Source of the DNA: Grifola frondosa
Taxonomy: Eukaryota; Basidiomycota; Agaricomycetes; Polyporales; Grifolaceae
Assembly: GCA_001683735.1 (NCBI GenBank)
Contig: LUGG01000013.1
Location: 62,001 to 126,000 of the forward strand
DNA: 64,000 nucleotides
Direction of reading: 5' to 3'
Under the pieces are notes generated by a model, which searched no databases, was not told the DNA's origin, and saw only the letters and a program-made list of their open reading frames with translations. Shown piece after piece: positions 47,424-59,087 of the stretch (positions are counted from its first letter, which is position 1; each line of letters opens with the position of its first letter). The position numbers and the translations under genes were made by a program.

Positions 47424-50400
47424 AATGGCACCCAAACAGATGCAGCATTGTTACTGTAAAACATATCGCTGCAGTGGGAGCCTTATCACATACAATGAAC
47501 TCCGGAAGCACCAGAGAGCAGACAAAAGCACGGTTAGCACTCGTTAATGATTTTATTGACCATATTTACACTGAAATGCCAATAGGAGTATCAGGATACT
47601 GTCGACCAGATTAATAGACAAATTTTCGATCTTACCTTAAGACATGATGGCGTCCCGCTGATGCAAGGCAGCACGATGTGGGGACACCGTGGAGGCCACA
47701 ATGCCTCTGTTCCTACTTCCGTTCCTGCATCCATTCCCCTTCCCGACATACCTACAACTCCACCCCCTTCATATCCACCTGATACTTCGAATCGCGTGGA
47801 GTGCAAGTCGTACGAAGATTTATACCTATGGGACGTGGAGATCGCATTGCGCATTGAAGCAGTGGCGAAAATGTTCAAACAGGGCATTGCGACAGCCGTT
47901 GGGAGTACAGAATCGCAACATGCCATCAACAGTCTGAGTGCTCAGCTACAGTGGTTCAGGACCACTTACCATTTTCTATCCATCACCCAGCCTTCGTCCA
48001 GCGACGACTCTGCGACTGTGTTGAAGTCCGCGATGCTTGAAACTCTGTTGACAGAGATTAGTCATATCGAGAAATGTGTGTGGCGATTGGAAGGAAGTTC
48101 GGTCAGCAAAACAAGCATAGCAGCGACGTATGACACCGGTACGTTCCAACGAAGATTAAATGATGATGTACTTACAATTATCGCCCAGCTAAATATTTCC
48201 ATCACCCATTTCAAACCACAAGTCCCCTGCTCCTTGTAGCCGTATTCATCGCTCTCGTCTTGAATATCCTGGGACATGTATCGCGACCGTCATGCAATCT
48301 CGTCCTTCGGATGTTGAAGATTCTGCTGCAAAGTATATTCGAGGAGAAAGGTGGCCCTACACAGGCCGAAAGTAGGATCTTACTCAATTTCCCCCGTGAT
48401 ATTCGATCAGTACGCAAGGCCTTCGACATCGAGCCAACCGTAACAATATGGGCTGCTTGTCCTAAATGCTCGTATACGTATGAGCCACAGGAAAATGGAA
48501 ATATTTCCACCTACCCTGCATGCTGTACCCACTGCGCGTTCCCAGATAAACCACCTTGCGGAGCACGTTTGACGACGAGACATGTGCTGAACGGTGAAAG
48601 TGTACGCGTTCCTATTCGGCCGTATCCCGTCCAGGATTTCAACGAATTTGTTGGAGCCTTCTTATCTAGACCTGGGATTGAAGACGCCGTAAGGCGTGGA
48701 GGCACGATCGCCTTGCGCGGTACTGCTAGCAGTGATCTTCACGACATTTGTGATGGCTCTGCATTGCGCGAAATCACAGGGCCCAATGGTAGACCTTTCA
48801 TGGAGTGTCCTGCAGAGGAAGTCAGACTGTTCTGGACACTATCAGCGGATTGGTTCAATCCGTATCTTAACAAAATCGCGGGGAAATCGGTGTCTACCGG
48901 TTCAATTGTAATGACCTGTCCCCTCTTGTCCCCTAGCCTGCAATACCAAGCGGAGAACATCTACTTGGCAGCGATCACTCCTGGCCCGAGAGAACCATCA
49001 CTCGACGAGGTCAATTACTTTCTGAACCCGGTGGTCAGGAAACTCATACCTGCATGGAAAGACGGTGTGTGGTATAACAGGACTCACAATCATCCTCGGG
49101 GACGACTCGCTAGGTCTGCTCTAGCATGTGTTGTGACAGATCTTCCGGGCGCTCGAAAGATCACTGGAATGGCGGGGCACAGTGCGAAACTGTTCTGTTC
49201 GTTGTGCAAGCTGACGAAGGACAATATCAACAACATCGACTATTGGACATGGGAGCGGCAGGATTACAGGGCTACCGGGACTGGACTTACCAGCATCGTA
49301 GAGGCGGCAACTCAGTGGAAGAATGCACCATCGAAGAGGAGAAGGAAGCAAATCTTTGCCCAGTATGGCGTGCGCTATTCGGTGTTAATGGAGCTAGAAT
49401 ACTTCGACTTTCACAAAATATGTTGTTGTCGACGTTATGCACAACATGTTCCTCGGCTTAGCCAAATTTCATGTCAGGAAGGTCCTGGGTATGGATCTCC
49501 CTCAAAATGACGTTGTCGAGGACGAACTGGCACTGACCTCGTCGACAACCCGACAAATGGCTCACGCACGCAGAATTCTGGCATCCGATCCCACGGCGAA
49601 AAAGTTGACAAGCATCACAAAAATTGCATTGCGACTGCTTTGTCGCGAGAGGAAAGTCGACTCTGCCGCCTGGACAAAAACGAAAGAGACGAAGAAAAAG
49701 GTGTTAATCGCTGCATTGTTGGTAAGAGCGTCATACCTGGTGTGTATTCCTCCACTGAGTGTGTCAACAAGGGCTCTCTGCAGTCGAACGGAGATGCAAC
49801 AAGAGCAAGTTTGAAGGAAAGTAATACAATTGAGAACCCTCGCCTGCCGACCGACTGGAAACGATTTTGATCGGAGAGCGCTGGTGGATGAATGTGTTGT
49901 CGCCATGCAAACAAACAATACGACAGCCGACTGGAGTCTTACCAGGAAGGATATTAAGCAGATACAACAGGATATTGCGTGTACGACACGCCCTACAACT
50001 CACACTCCGCCGCCTTCAAGAATCGGATCCAAAGGCCAGGGCAAACTGAAGGCCGATGAATGGAGATCTCTCTTGGAATTTGATCTGCCCGTAACACTTG
50101 TCAGTCTTTGGTGCAAAAGCCGATGTCGAGGAGAAACTCCACAGACGATACGTTACCAGAATCAAGTCGAAAGCACGATGCATCTAGCAATAAGCATGCG
50201 TTGGGGAACCTCGCATCGGACATCACACAAGCACAAACTCCAGTACCTGCACACAATGCACGATTATCTTCGAGATCTGCGGAAACTACTTCCAAATGAA
50301 AACTTACTTCGAATCACCATAACGCTCTCCACATTGCCGAATTCTTCTTGCGCTTTGGACCAGTACATGGATGGTGGATGTTCCCATTTGAACGAATTAT

Positions 50401-51210
50401 AGGGATCCTGCAGCAAGTAAACACCAACCGAAAATTGGGTAAGTGACCCTATGTGCAATCGTAAACTGATACTCAACTTGGTCACGAACAGGTCAGCTGG
50501 AAGTGACTATGCTCCAGACATTCTGCGCCGCTGCTAATATCAAAGCATTTCTCAAACGTGCCAATTGTCCCAGTGCCCTTCAGAAATGTGCTTCTATCAT
50601 TGAAGAGTGTTACCACGAGGATGCACGTGGCACTCTGATAACCGACATACATACCTTGGGTCACAGCATTTTCACCGAATCCACTACGGAACGTGTTGAT
50701 TGGAACAAGCTGACACCTTGGATTGCGAGTTCATCAACTATATGACCACCAACGCAGATGCTCTCACCATGGAAGTTACGGGTTGGGCCTTAAGAGGGCA
50801 GGGATTCCTTCATGACCGATATGTGCTTCGGGGTACCCATACGCCAACTACAAGATATGCGAAAAAAACAGCATAATCTTTTTCCAGTCCGCTCGCGATG
50901 GACCCCTCGTCCCTGGTATAGTTCGGCAGATCTTCTCCATGCTCTCAGGAGACAACTCGACACACCACACACTGAACAGAAGGTTCACTATTTCTTTGCC
51001 GTACACAGATACCTCCCTCCCTCCGAAACTGACCCATTCGAGAAATACGATGACTTCGGAGCTCGTCTTTGGTCGGACAAACTCGCCGACGAAGTTAATA
51101 TCATCCCAGACAATCGCCAAATTTGTCACGGTCTGCGCCGACGGTGGAATGGTAACCACTTCATTCTGAAACCACTGAATCGGGTGAATGCTCTACTTAT
51201 ATTCAATTGA
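47424..51210 (+). CDS. Tnp2-family transposase of the CACTA element
   Basis: Exon 1 begins MAPKQMQHCYCKTYRCSGS and joins across GTTAGC...AATAG to a long second exon; a third begins near 48,176. The Tnp2 core is clear: PVVRKLIPAWKDGVWYNRTH, CVVTDLPGARKITGMAGHSA, LFCSLCKLTKDNINNIDYWT, GVRYSVLMELEYFDF, VDVMHNMFLGLAKFHVRKVL. Further on are RKDIKQIQQDIACTTRP, GKLKADEWRSLLEFDLP, ALHIAEFFLRFGPVHGWWMF and PFERIIGILQQVNTNRKLG. These are the usual Tnp2 blocks, including the Asp-containing DLPGAR and VDVMHN motifs. At 49,415-49,418 an AAAA run puts ELEYFDF and VVVDVMHN in different frames, an apparent one-base insertion. Otherwise introns look canonical. The C-terminal part after 50,750 is less certain. 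The enzyme would cut and join the element ends. Confidence 0.8.
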
Positions 51211-51369
51211 CTAAGCAGACTTACCTCTTTTGCCAGGATTTCTGAATCGAAGGGCGCACTGAAATGCGTTCCATCATACTACGATGATTGTTGATCGTGC
51301 AGGAATCTCAGTAAATCGACGGGTAATATGTACACACAAATATAATTACATCGGCCATTAAAGAGTTTT

Positions 51370-53110
51370 TTCACACCTATTCGAAATATCAACAACCGGG
51401 CGAGTCCCATCAAATGAGAAGTACGTACCAGCGACGGAATCTTCATCGCGCACAATGGATTCAAACGATGCTTCTCTCGAGCTGAAAGGCTCCTGAGCCA
51501 ATGATTCTCGTAGAAGTTGATAGGCAATCCTTGTACGGGCAAACGAGACGAATCAGTCCTCAAAGAGGCACAATCCGCTGTAAGACTTGTTGCCCCGCTT
51601 TGGAAACAACTGCGTCCCGAAAGGCACATCATATGATTCAACCGCTTTCCACATCAGTGCAAGCTCCGGGTTGAGCCAACGTATTGCCACTCGACGCACT
51701 CGTTTACCTCGTGATTGAGTCAAACCCTCAGTCTCAGTTTCGTCCGAGCTCATCCCTCCAACTTGAAGAAGCCTATGGATTTCCTTGATGGCGCCCCATT
51801 GTTCCGGATCCTGGGGCTGACACCGTTCGATAATCACGGCTCGTTGATTATACGTCTCCTGGGCCGTCAACGACATCATCACGGCTATTAAGACAAACTC
51901 ACCCCATGTCGTCTTACAGTTCTTCTGGCCTTTACCGCCTTCTCGATTTCCTACTCGAAACTTCGGCGGGTCTCGCAATTGCAGGACATAAATGTCACGA
52001 GTACGTTGCAGTTTTTGGGTACATGTCTTCACCATCCTGTCCATGGACATCGCGACAGAGTCGTATTCGATAGGGGGGTGCTTGTCGGATTTGATCTCAT
52101 CAAGGAATTCGGCGGTCAAAAGAAAAATGACTTCTCTGTTCCAAGATGAACTAGAGGAGATCTCCAGTCCACCAGAGGAGCAGCGATATGGGCCCTGCAC
52201 CATCTCCACATGCGAAGGCTGCGACCAGACCAGATGGAGGAAGGGGAGAAGGAAGATTCTTCTCATGGAGTACACCCTTCCCGCGCAAGTATATTCGAAA
52301 CTTCTCCTATCGATTGAAGCTGTAAGACATGCATTACATGTATCAAAGCAGCGGCACTTACATTAAATAAGTTATGATGTTGACCTCCGGCACGCAATTT
52401 CAGAACTTGTCGTTTCGGGAACGCGGAGCTAGTCGGTGACTCTCTTCGTCAGCCTCATAGCCATCGAGGTGTCACCGTGACGATTCGCCTGAGCCGCTAT
52501 CCCACGCTCAATACCACGAGCTACAGCCTCTTCCACAAGTGCCATAATATGAGCAAAAACTGCCGTCTATGTACGATGCACAATGAGTCTTGTCTTAATA
52601 ACAAAAGCGATCACTTGCCGGAAGATCCGCTGGATGCAATGTCACTGCCGCAGGTGAATCTTCATGAATAGACGACCCTATCCACCTATTAATGTCGGAA
52701 CAGCGGCAATAGCAATGTCTACTCACTTTCAGCATCACGAAGCGCCAATTCTGTATAAAACGGTGAGCATCCCAAGTGAGTTCATTAAGCATCCTCACCT
52801 GGATAAAGGATTGCCTCAATCTCGTCCTGCATACTCTCGTCCTGCATGCTCTCGTCCTGATCTCCTCGCTGGATGGCCGGGGAGTCCGCCTGTTATCACG
52901 TTAGAAAGTAAGATAAATTTGCAAAATAGCATCACTTACAACATAGTCGATCCAGCCATCCCCGTCATCTCGCCGCATGCCACTATTATTAATGTGGTGA
53001 CTATCGCTTGGTAAAGCCATAGTGACTACCTGAATGTACTCACTTAAATAGGATGCGACGAAGACAGTTCCACGACCGATGGTGGCGGCTGTCGGGTCCC
53101 ACAAATAGCA
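51370..53110 (-). CDS. Agaricomycete repeat-associated protein of unknown function
   Basis: The long exon at 51,553-52,275 encodes LLTAEFLDEIKSDKHPPIEY, TWGEFVLIAVMMSLTAQETY, QWGAIKEIHRLLQVGGMSSD and RVAIRWLNPELALMWKAVES, then RGNKSYSGL. A following exon reads SSRLPVQGLPINFYENHWL and LSAREKHRL. This order is familiar from many Agaricomycete hypothetical proteins of repeat-rich regions; I know no function. Likely upstream exons include MALVEEAVARGIERGI near 52,540, DQDESMQDESMQDEIEAILY near 52,840 and TMALPSDSHHINNSGMR near 52,990-53,030. A more distal exon near 53,100 (LWDPTAATIGRGTVFVASYL) may belong too. Frame breaks near 52,440 make the N-terminal structure uncertain. Confidence 0.5.
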
Positions 53111-53254
53111 GGTCTGAACCTACCAAAAAACAATTGACAGTACCTATACGTACGAGTATACAATAACGTACCTTGCCACTCGATCTGAAGCCACCTAGTT
53201 AACAAACAAAAAAACAATTAGCGTCACAACAAAAATCCGATACGGCACGTACTT

Positions 53255-53405
53255 TTTTTTTTTTTTTTCCATCCATTTTACGTCCGTTGGGGCAAAGCCC
53301 TATGTCGGACGGCCTGTATAAACAGCTGAAGCAATAGAGTGTGCCCTCCTCCTACTCCGCATCGCATGTGTGCCCTGTCCATGTGCCTCAAACCTCCTTT
53401 CTCCG
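53255..53405 (-). mobile_element. Short SINE-like retroposon with 13-bp target duplication
   Basis: On the minus strand the insert ends ...CGGACGTAAAATGGATGG followed by a run of A. It is flanked by the direct repeat ACGGCACGTACTT at 53,242-53,254 and 53,406-53,418. A poly(A) tail plus a target duplication of this length indicates insertion by a LINE-type reverse transcriptase. The insert is only about 150 bp with no coding capacity. It sits between candidate exons of the adjoining minus-strand gene, so it may be in an intron or 5' region. Confidence 0.75.
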
Positions 53406-53639
53406 ACGGCACGTACTTACCTTTAACAAGCTCTCCGTTCCCGTATTGAACGTAATTATATTATATTCCTTCCGGTGTGACTTTAAAAGAGCGTGCACAC
53501 ACAAGTAAGAAAGTAAGAAAATCTCTATGTACCACATCTAATACTCAAATGAGATCATTTAATAGCTTATACGCACGCGCAAGTAACCAAAAATCTAATC
53601 TATGTAATCTCATTCTGGCGCAGAAGAAGTGGGGAAAGG

Positions 53640-53830
53640 AAAAGAAAGCGTGTAGGGCCGCCGATATAGTCCAGCGAAATGACGGCCTGCCCTAAATCAT
53701 CACGTGCAGTCTCATCCACTTGAGTCACGAGCAATACCACTCAGCTTATAGACGCCTCGGGCGTGTATGTGCACGTGATTGACGGTCTGCCCTGAAGTGC
53801 TGCGAGTATATATGATCTCCTTCTGTGCTT
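53640..53830. promoter_or_regulatory. Promoter region sharing motifs with 42.0 kb
   Basis: GCCGCCGATATAGTCCAGCG, GATGACGGCCTGCCCTAAAT-like sequence and ATCACGTG recur here as at 42,004-42,056. A second set (CACGTGATTGACGGTCTGCC) follows at about 53,772, and GAGTATATATGATC near 53,803 may be the TATA region for the gene at 53,953. Confidence 0.5.
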
Positions 53831-53952
53831 CTGTTTCCTTCGTTTGCTCCTCCCTCTAACGACCTCGTTATTGTTGCTTTTACTTTATTATCTTTATTAT
53901 CATCAGAGTAGTCTAGTTATAGTAATGAATAATTTGACATTAGTAGACTAAT

Positions 53953-54327
53953 ATGGTCAACGGTAAGTTCACCAAGATTAACCCGCTTGAGACGAACTAT
54001 AAGCCGCCACTCGAGTCAGACATATGGGATAAGTACGTGATAGTAAATCCGCTAATGAAGGCGACAATATTAATTTTCAAAGATCTAGACACGTTCGCTC
54101 CCTTCGCTGGCTCGAATATTAGTAGGTTTCTAATGTCGGGTAGGAAGCCTGTTCGAATGAGTGAATTTTCTATTTCGTCGCGAGTATATTCACATACTCA
54201 CTATGATGCCCAGGTGGCCGTCTTTGATCATGTCTTCCATGTCGGCCGCCTCCAAATATCCAGGAGTATATTCGTAAAAGGGTCGATGATTCTTAGGGTC
54301 GATAACCTAGTTGTCGCGCCGAGGTGA
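53953..54327 (+). CDS. Unidentified 124-residue protein
   Basis: It is a single open exon from MVNGKFTKINPLETNY through LIFKDLDTFAPFAGSNISRF, RVYSHTHYDAQVAVFDHVFH and GSMILRVDNLVVAPR to a stop at 54,325. The pattern of aromatic and hydrophobic residues looks like a folded beta-rich domain. It follows a promoter that matches the one at 42 kb. I do not recognise the family. An intron acceptor at 54,378 suggests a possible longer form, but the frame beyond is doubtful. Confidence 0.5.
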   Translation: MVNGKFTKINPLETNYKPPLESDIWDKYVIVNPLMKATILIFKDLDTFAPFAGSNISRFLMSGRKPVRMSEFSISSRVYSHTHYDAQVAVFDHVFHVGRLQISRSIFVKGSMILRVDNLVVAPR

Positions 54328-54612
54328 TGTGTCTTGTTATTGTGAAATCGTTAACACCCACTTTGCATCCTTTTGACAGGCCAAATGCTGTGGCGATCGC
54401 ATGGAGATCAACGTTGTCGGAAGGACCTATGGTATGTTCGATTTCTCTCATTGGTCTCCAATCTCTGAGCCCCGCATATATAGCGCAATTCGGATCGACT
54501 TTGCTTTCGTGCGCTCCTTTGCCAACCACTCAGTCGTATGCGCTGAGTGGGTGGTGGTCCTTCCTCTGCCGGCAGTTCTTCGTCAACAACAGAGACTGGA
54601 TCCTTTTTTTCT

Positions 54613-55372
54613 TCACCCCTCTAGCCGCAGGGGGGGCAAGGTGAGTCGTAATCGCTTAACCGCAATGTCGTTCTGTGTGATAATCGAAGATGATAAGGCA
54701 TTATGTGGAGGCGGAGGAATGCAGATAGTGAGTCGCGGTCGCTTCACGGATGCCTCATGCTCTTCGTTGTCGCTAATTGAGACCCTGCGCTTTTTTACGA
54801 TGCCTCGTAGGCTCCTCGACATTTGTGTCTGCTCCTTTTGAGCACTAAATAGTGTGAGTTGAATATATTCATATTCATTTCAAGACTGTTGCTTACGCAG
54901 ATAGTAGTACGTTCACGTAGTCAATTTTTTCGGGATATGCTGTCTTTTTCCTGTAGCCGTGCGTTCAAACCACGTAAATCACACAATTCCCTCAGAACGG
55001 AAACATTGAGTTTTTGCAAGTGTGAACGGCGCAGTCCTCCATCCTGTAATGCTGGCTCAGGTTGTGTGCGGCCAAATCCGTCACGCTTTGCATTTTCGAA
55101 CCGTTGGTTAGGTGTTGGGTTTTCATCCGGTGAGCCTAAAATGCATTTGTCAGAGTCCTCGTTATCAACATGAACATTTAACTCACCGCTTGGCACAGGG
55201 TCTTCAAATAATCTGCCTTGGGGATCCTTCCGGGTCCTTTGTTGCTTCGAATTACCTGAGGCCACGTTCTGCACAGTTCGCGCAACTTTATGGCACCGTA
55301 TCGATTGCAAGGCTTCTCTATCGAATTCTGTATACCGAGGATCTCATCTGTGTCTCTAGGTTGGGGAGGCAT
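54613..55372 (-). CDS. Candidate DNA-binding protein with SAP-like repeats
   Basis: Exon 1 starts MPPQPRDTDEILGIQNSIEK and contains IKLRELCRTWPQVIRSNKG and KADYLKTLCQAV. After an intron (GTGAGTTAA...CATTTTAG) the next exon has LQKLNVSVLRELCDLRGLNA. The two LRELC blocks resemble the first helix of SAP DNA-binding motifs. A last exon is basic (SRSLRGIVKKRRVSISDNEE; VKRLRLTLPPLRLEG). Acidic and basic tracts suggest a nuclear protein. It is convergent with the gene at 53,953 and its start lies close to a second gene on the plus strand. The SAP reading is an inference from pattern only. Confidence 0.45.
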
Positions 55373-55596
55373 CTGGAAAGGCACGATTGCTACGATCATC
55401 ATATTTAAGGTACATTTCGTATTTCTGTTCCTCAACAGCGCGGCACACAATAGTCATATTTATTCGTTTTATTGTGATGCGGAATTGTTTCTTAGTTGTC
55501 AAGGTAGCACAATCAGCTGTTGGAGTTGATTGTGAGAGCGTAAATAAAAGCACGAGGTGAGTTCAAGTTATTCAACACCGCTGCTCGAAATTCTCA

Positions 55597-56200
55597 ATGG
55601 TATCCAACAGATCACGCCGCATTCAACGACACTATCACCCTCTTACTCTCCGGTCTCGTTTTAGTCCTGAACGATTGTATACGCCTCCTCCTTCAACAGT
55701 GCGAACATTGTTTGGAGCAGAAGACATTCGCTGTGTAAACCCCTTCCCTCCACTCTCTGGCTTCGGATCCCGCTATTGGCAACAGAGCGAAAGTAGGATC
55801 CAGAAGCCAAGTGGAGAAGTCACTCGCCTCAGCCAGAAGGTTACAATCTTCCGAAATGTACTGGGATGGGAATGTGATCTCTACGATGAAGTGCAGGTTG
55901 CTCAGATTGTATTATGCCTTTTTATTCTAACTCGCTTTTGTGCAGAGTACGTTACACCGCCTCGCTGCTGAACACCTCAACCTCGATAGCACCTTCCAAA
56001 GCAAAATGCTAAAAATGTGGAAACCGTCTTTACTCTCTGCGCGCCAGGCATGTTTATACTTGATTGTTCTTATAATATATCAGGTCGCAACTCAATATCC
56101 CATCTTGAAAAATTATGTCGACAATTGGGCGACAGCTGACTTTCTGTGGATGTTTTTGAAAAATAGCGCCCACCGAAGCAGAGTCTCGAAGAAGACTTAG
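55597..56200 (+). CDS. Agaricomycete hypothetical protein, three exons
   Basis: Exon 1 encodes MVSNRSRRIQRHYHPLTLRS through VTRLSQKVTIFRNVLGWECD and ends DEVQ. Exon 2 gives LHRLAAEHLNLDSTFQSKML. Exon 3 gives YPILKNYVDNWATADFLWMF and ends SRVSKKT. The first intron is GTTGCT...TGCAG; the second starts GC (GCATGT...ATCAG), a rare but accepted donor. The product is about 170 residues. Short proteins with a YPIL...Y...W end are frequent in Agaricomycetes in repeat-rich DNA; no function is known to me. Confidence 0.6.
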
Positions 56201-56419
56201 GTGAGTGCATTTGCCGGTCGAAAGACCCTTCTAACGAATTTTCTAGGCCCTGAGCCGCTCGGTGCTATGTGAAAATTGTACTATATCAGGTTATGTAATC
56301 ATGTACATTCGCGCGACCGTGTGTTCGAATTGAAGTCACGTGTTTGCCGTGAGTGCATTAAATGCATGGAGGGAGAGCCTGAAGTGCGCGGATTCAGCAC
56401 ACATACATAAGAGTAAGAA

Positions 56420-58938
56420 ATGGGAAGAGTAAGTAATCTGAGATTATCCTTTAACAAGGTTTTAAATTGAATATGTATCTAGCTTGATCCCTCGCGTTTC
56501 CTCGACGTTGAAGCTGAGGTTGTTGACGATGATGACGAGCAGAGCTCTGATGAAGAAGACAAGGAAGACGTAAGCGCTTAGATTGTTGGCTGCTTTGGAG
56601 ATGCTAATAATGTTTATAATAGGTTTTATAGACGACGAAGGAGAGACGACGTCGGAACAAGGGGGGCATCCAAGTCTGCTTCCGTTGGATGGACTTGTGA
56701 AGGCAACGAAAGGAAGAGTTGGAGCTATCGCCCAAGGATTAACTGCGAGGTATGCCCCACATATACCGAAGAATACGTCAATTTGGACGACATTCCGCAA
56801 CAATTTCTCCTTCCAACATCCTCGGACCCCACACTTTGGGTGGTTCACGTCGAAGTAAGTGCTGCACTTGCGTGGTTTCAGTGCACTCACAAGTTTCGAT
56901 AGATGGGAAGGGAGGAGGATGCATCTTACAGCTGTGCACACAGTTGTTTGACTTGGAACTGTCTCTAACGACCTAATATCCGCCTTCATGAACCCTCGCT
57001 TTCCAGGTCAAGTATACCTCGAAGGTTCATCTCTGCGCTATGCGCAGCTCCGTGCATTCATTCCTACTTTCTATATTCGTCGCGATTACTCGGTAGTGGA
57101 GGTGGAAGAACGAACACGTCTGTTGCATGTTGGATCTGATGAGGATTTCGACATTAAGAAGGCCCAATGGGTTCGCATTCGTAAAGGACCTTACAAGTCT
57201 GACATTGCCTTCCTTGTCGACACAGTGGGTTATATGGCCAAGCTGAATGTCGTTCCCCGCGTCGTGATGGAAAGGGCTTTGGGCGCCCATCGTCCCCCAC
57301 CCAAGCTCTTCGATCCTGTGATAGTAGGGGCGACCTATGGCAGTTCCTCGGTAATTCAAAAGGATCAAACTTACAAGTTCAAAGGGCGAACCTTTAACAA
57401 GTTCGGCCTTGAAGAGCTCATCATCCCAATCACGGATATTCAAGATTCTCGTCCGGTTATCACTCTCGCTGAAATTATAGGTTTCTTCGAGGCCAGCCCC
57501 AAAAACGAGTTAAACATCGATATTGCGGAAACTGCCAGGATCCTGAATCAGGACTCTCTCCGAACACTTTCGTTTGGAGACCGGGTACGCGTGACTCATG
57601 GCGAGCAGCAAGGACTCTTTGGATACTTCCATGGTTTTGAGGAGACCAGCGCACTTGTGCAGGTCGAGCATAATGATGTCGTGGACGGTATGCTTATCCC
57701 GACGGCACAGTTACAGCGTTACTTCAAGCTCGGCGACTCGGTGAAAGTCCGCTCCGGTCAATACAAAGATCGCAGCGGTATGATTTCGAGGTTAGATGGG
57801 CTGTTCGTTTACATCGTTGAGAGGGGCACGGACGAACATGTAAGCCTTGATTGCTGACTACGAGTAAAAAATGTGGCTGATGTTTCCGTGCTTAGCTTCA
57901 GGTCCTCGCTGCAAATCTGGATTTCTGCGTGCCAGACTTTGCGTTGGTTGCGCAACCTTCTTCAAGCACTTCGGTGGATGGTCTGTCGCGTCGGGATCCT
58001 AAGGATCCCATTGTCGGCCGATCAGTCCACGTTTCCAACGGACCACTCAAAGGGCAGCGCGGTATCGTCAAGAGCGTTCGCGACTCTACTGTTGAGTTGG
58101 AAGTGACCTCCCAACTCATCGTGCATGGGAGTGGTACACAGTTGGTGCAGCGAGAGGATCTACTGTTGGTCCAGTACGTGTACTTTAACTTGTTGAAGAC
58201 AGCTCACTTAAATCTCCTTTTTAGCCGCAGGGGCCGTCTTCGGCCGCTCTCATGGGTCCTATCTACAGAAGATCTCGACTTTTCGATGAATTCCACAGTC
58301 ATCCCTCCTGTAAGGGCATCGACACCTATTCCCGAGGTCACTGCGACGTCGTCAACCTCAGGCACCGAGAGCAGTGCGCTCAGTCCTGCATGGAACCCGT
58401 TAACGTCAAACCTAGAGCCGAATCCTCCAGAGCTGAGTCCTCCAGGGCAGAGTATCTCAGAGAGCTCAATCGGTGCTAACGGCAAGTAGCTGGTACTTCA
58501 TTTAACTGTTATTGAATTTTTGCCCCAGGCCCGATGAATGATCATTGGCTCTTTGTGGAGATTCTTCGCCCTACTTTGGGGAAGAATGCTATCATGTTCA
58601 CGTTATCTGGTACCAACGGAAACGATAGGTTCATGGATGGTGCGTATGAAGGTCAGACTGTGCGCACTGTCCCTGGTATGCCTCTGGATCCAAATGCGGG
58701 CACCTGCCTCGTTCAACTACTAACGAAGGCTGGTACCCGAATTCACGCGCCTGTCCGTTTCCTGTCGGAGATGCCACCATTGCGCGGTGACCGCGCAATG
58801 ATTATTGCTGGTGATCGCGTTGGTGACGTTGTGAATGTCAGGCAAATCATGGATGGCGAAGCACAAGTGGCGCATAGCAATCAGAGGAAGGTGACGAAGA
58901 TTGAGACTCGTTTCCTTGTGAAGGTGTCCGGCCGATAG
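56420..58938 (+). CDS. Spt5-like protein with NGN and KOW domains
   Basis: Spt5 is the transcription elongation factor that clamps RNA polymerase II. Exon 1 is a short MGR, then comes an acidic segment (FLDVEAEVVDDDDEQSSDEE) like the Spt5 N-terminus. SDPTLWVVHV at about 56,830 starts an NGN-type domain that continues LCTQLFDLELSLTT and ends FPGQVYLEGSSLRYAQLRAF. KOW motifs follow: WVRIRKGPYKSDIAFLVDT, GDRVRVTHGEQQGLFGYF, GDSVKVRSGQYKDRSGMI and GRSVHVSNGPLKGQRGIV. A Ser/Pro-rich part and a final KOW-like region (58,534-58,938) close the gene. Between 56,905 and 57,000 the NGN exon changes frame twice, so this copy may be damaged. It diverges strongly from a housekeeping Spt5 and sits 150 bp from the right terminus of the transposon. 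Confidence 0.72.
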
Positions 58939-59087
58939 TATGATATCTACTTAACGTGTATGCAACGATTTCGAGATATACGTGGTTATGAGTGACCAAA
59001 AATGTGCTTCAATGAAGATGTAATCCCTAGCTCCCTTGATTATCCTAGAGGGGCATTAAGTGGGCCGCTGAGGGGGCCGCTGAGGGG
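58939..59087. other. Spacer between Spt5-like gene and right terminus
   Basis: It ends in GGGCCGCTGAGGGGG repeats that mirror the left subterminal motif. No gene is present. Confidence 0.5.
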
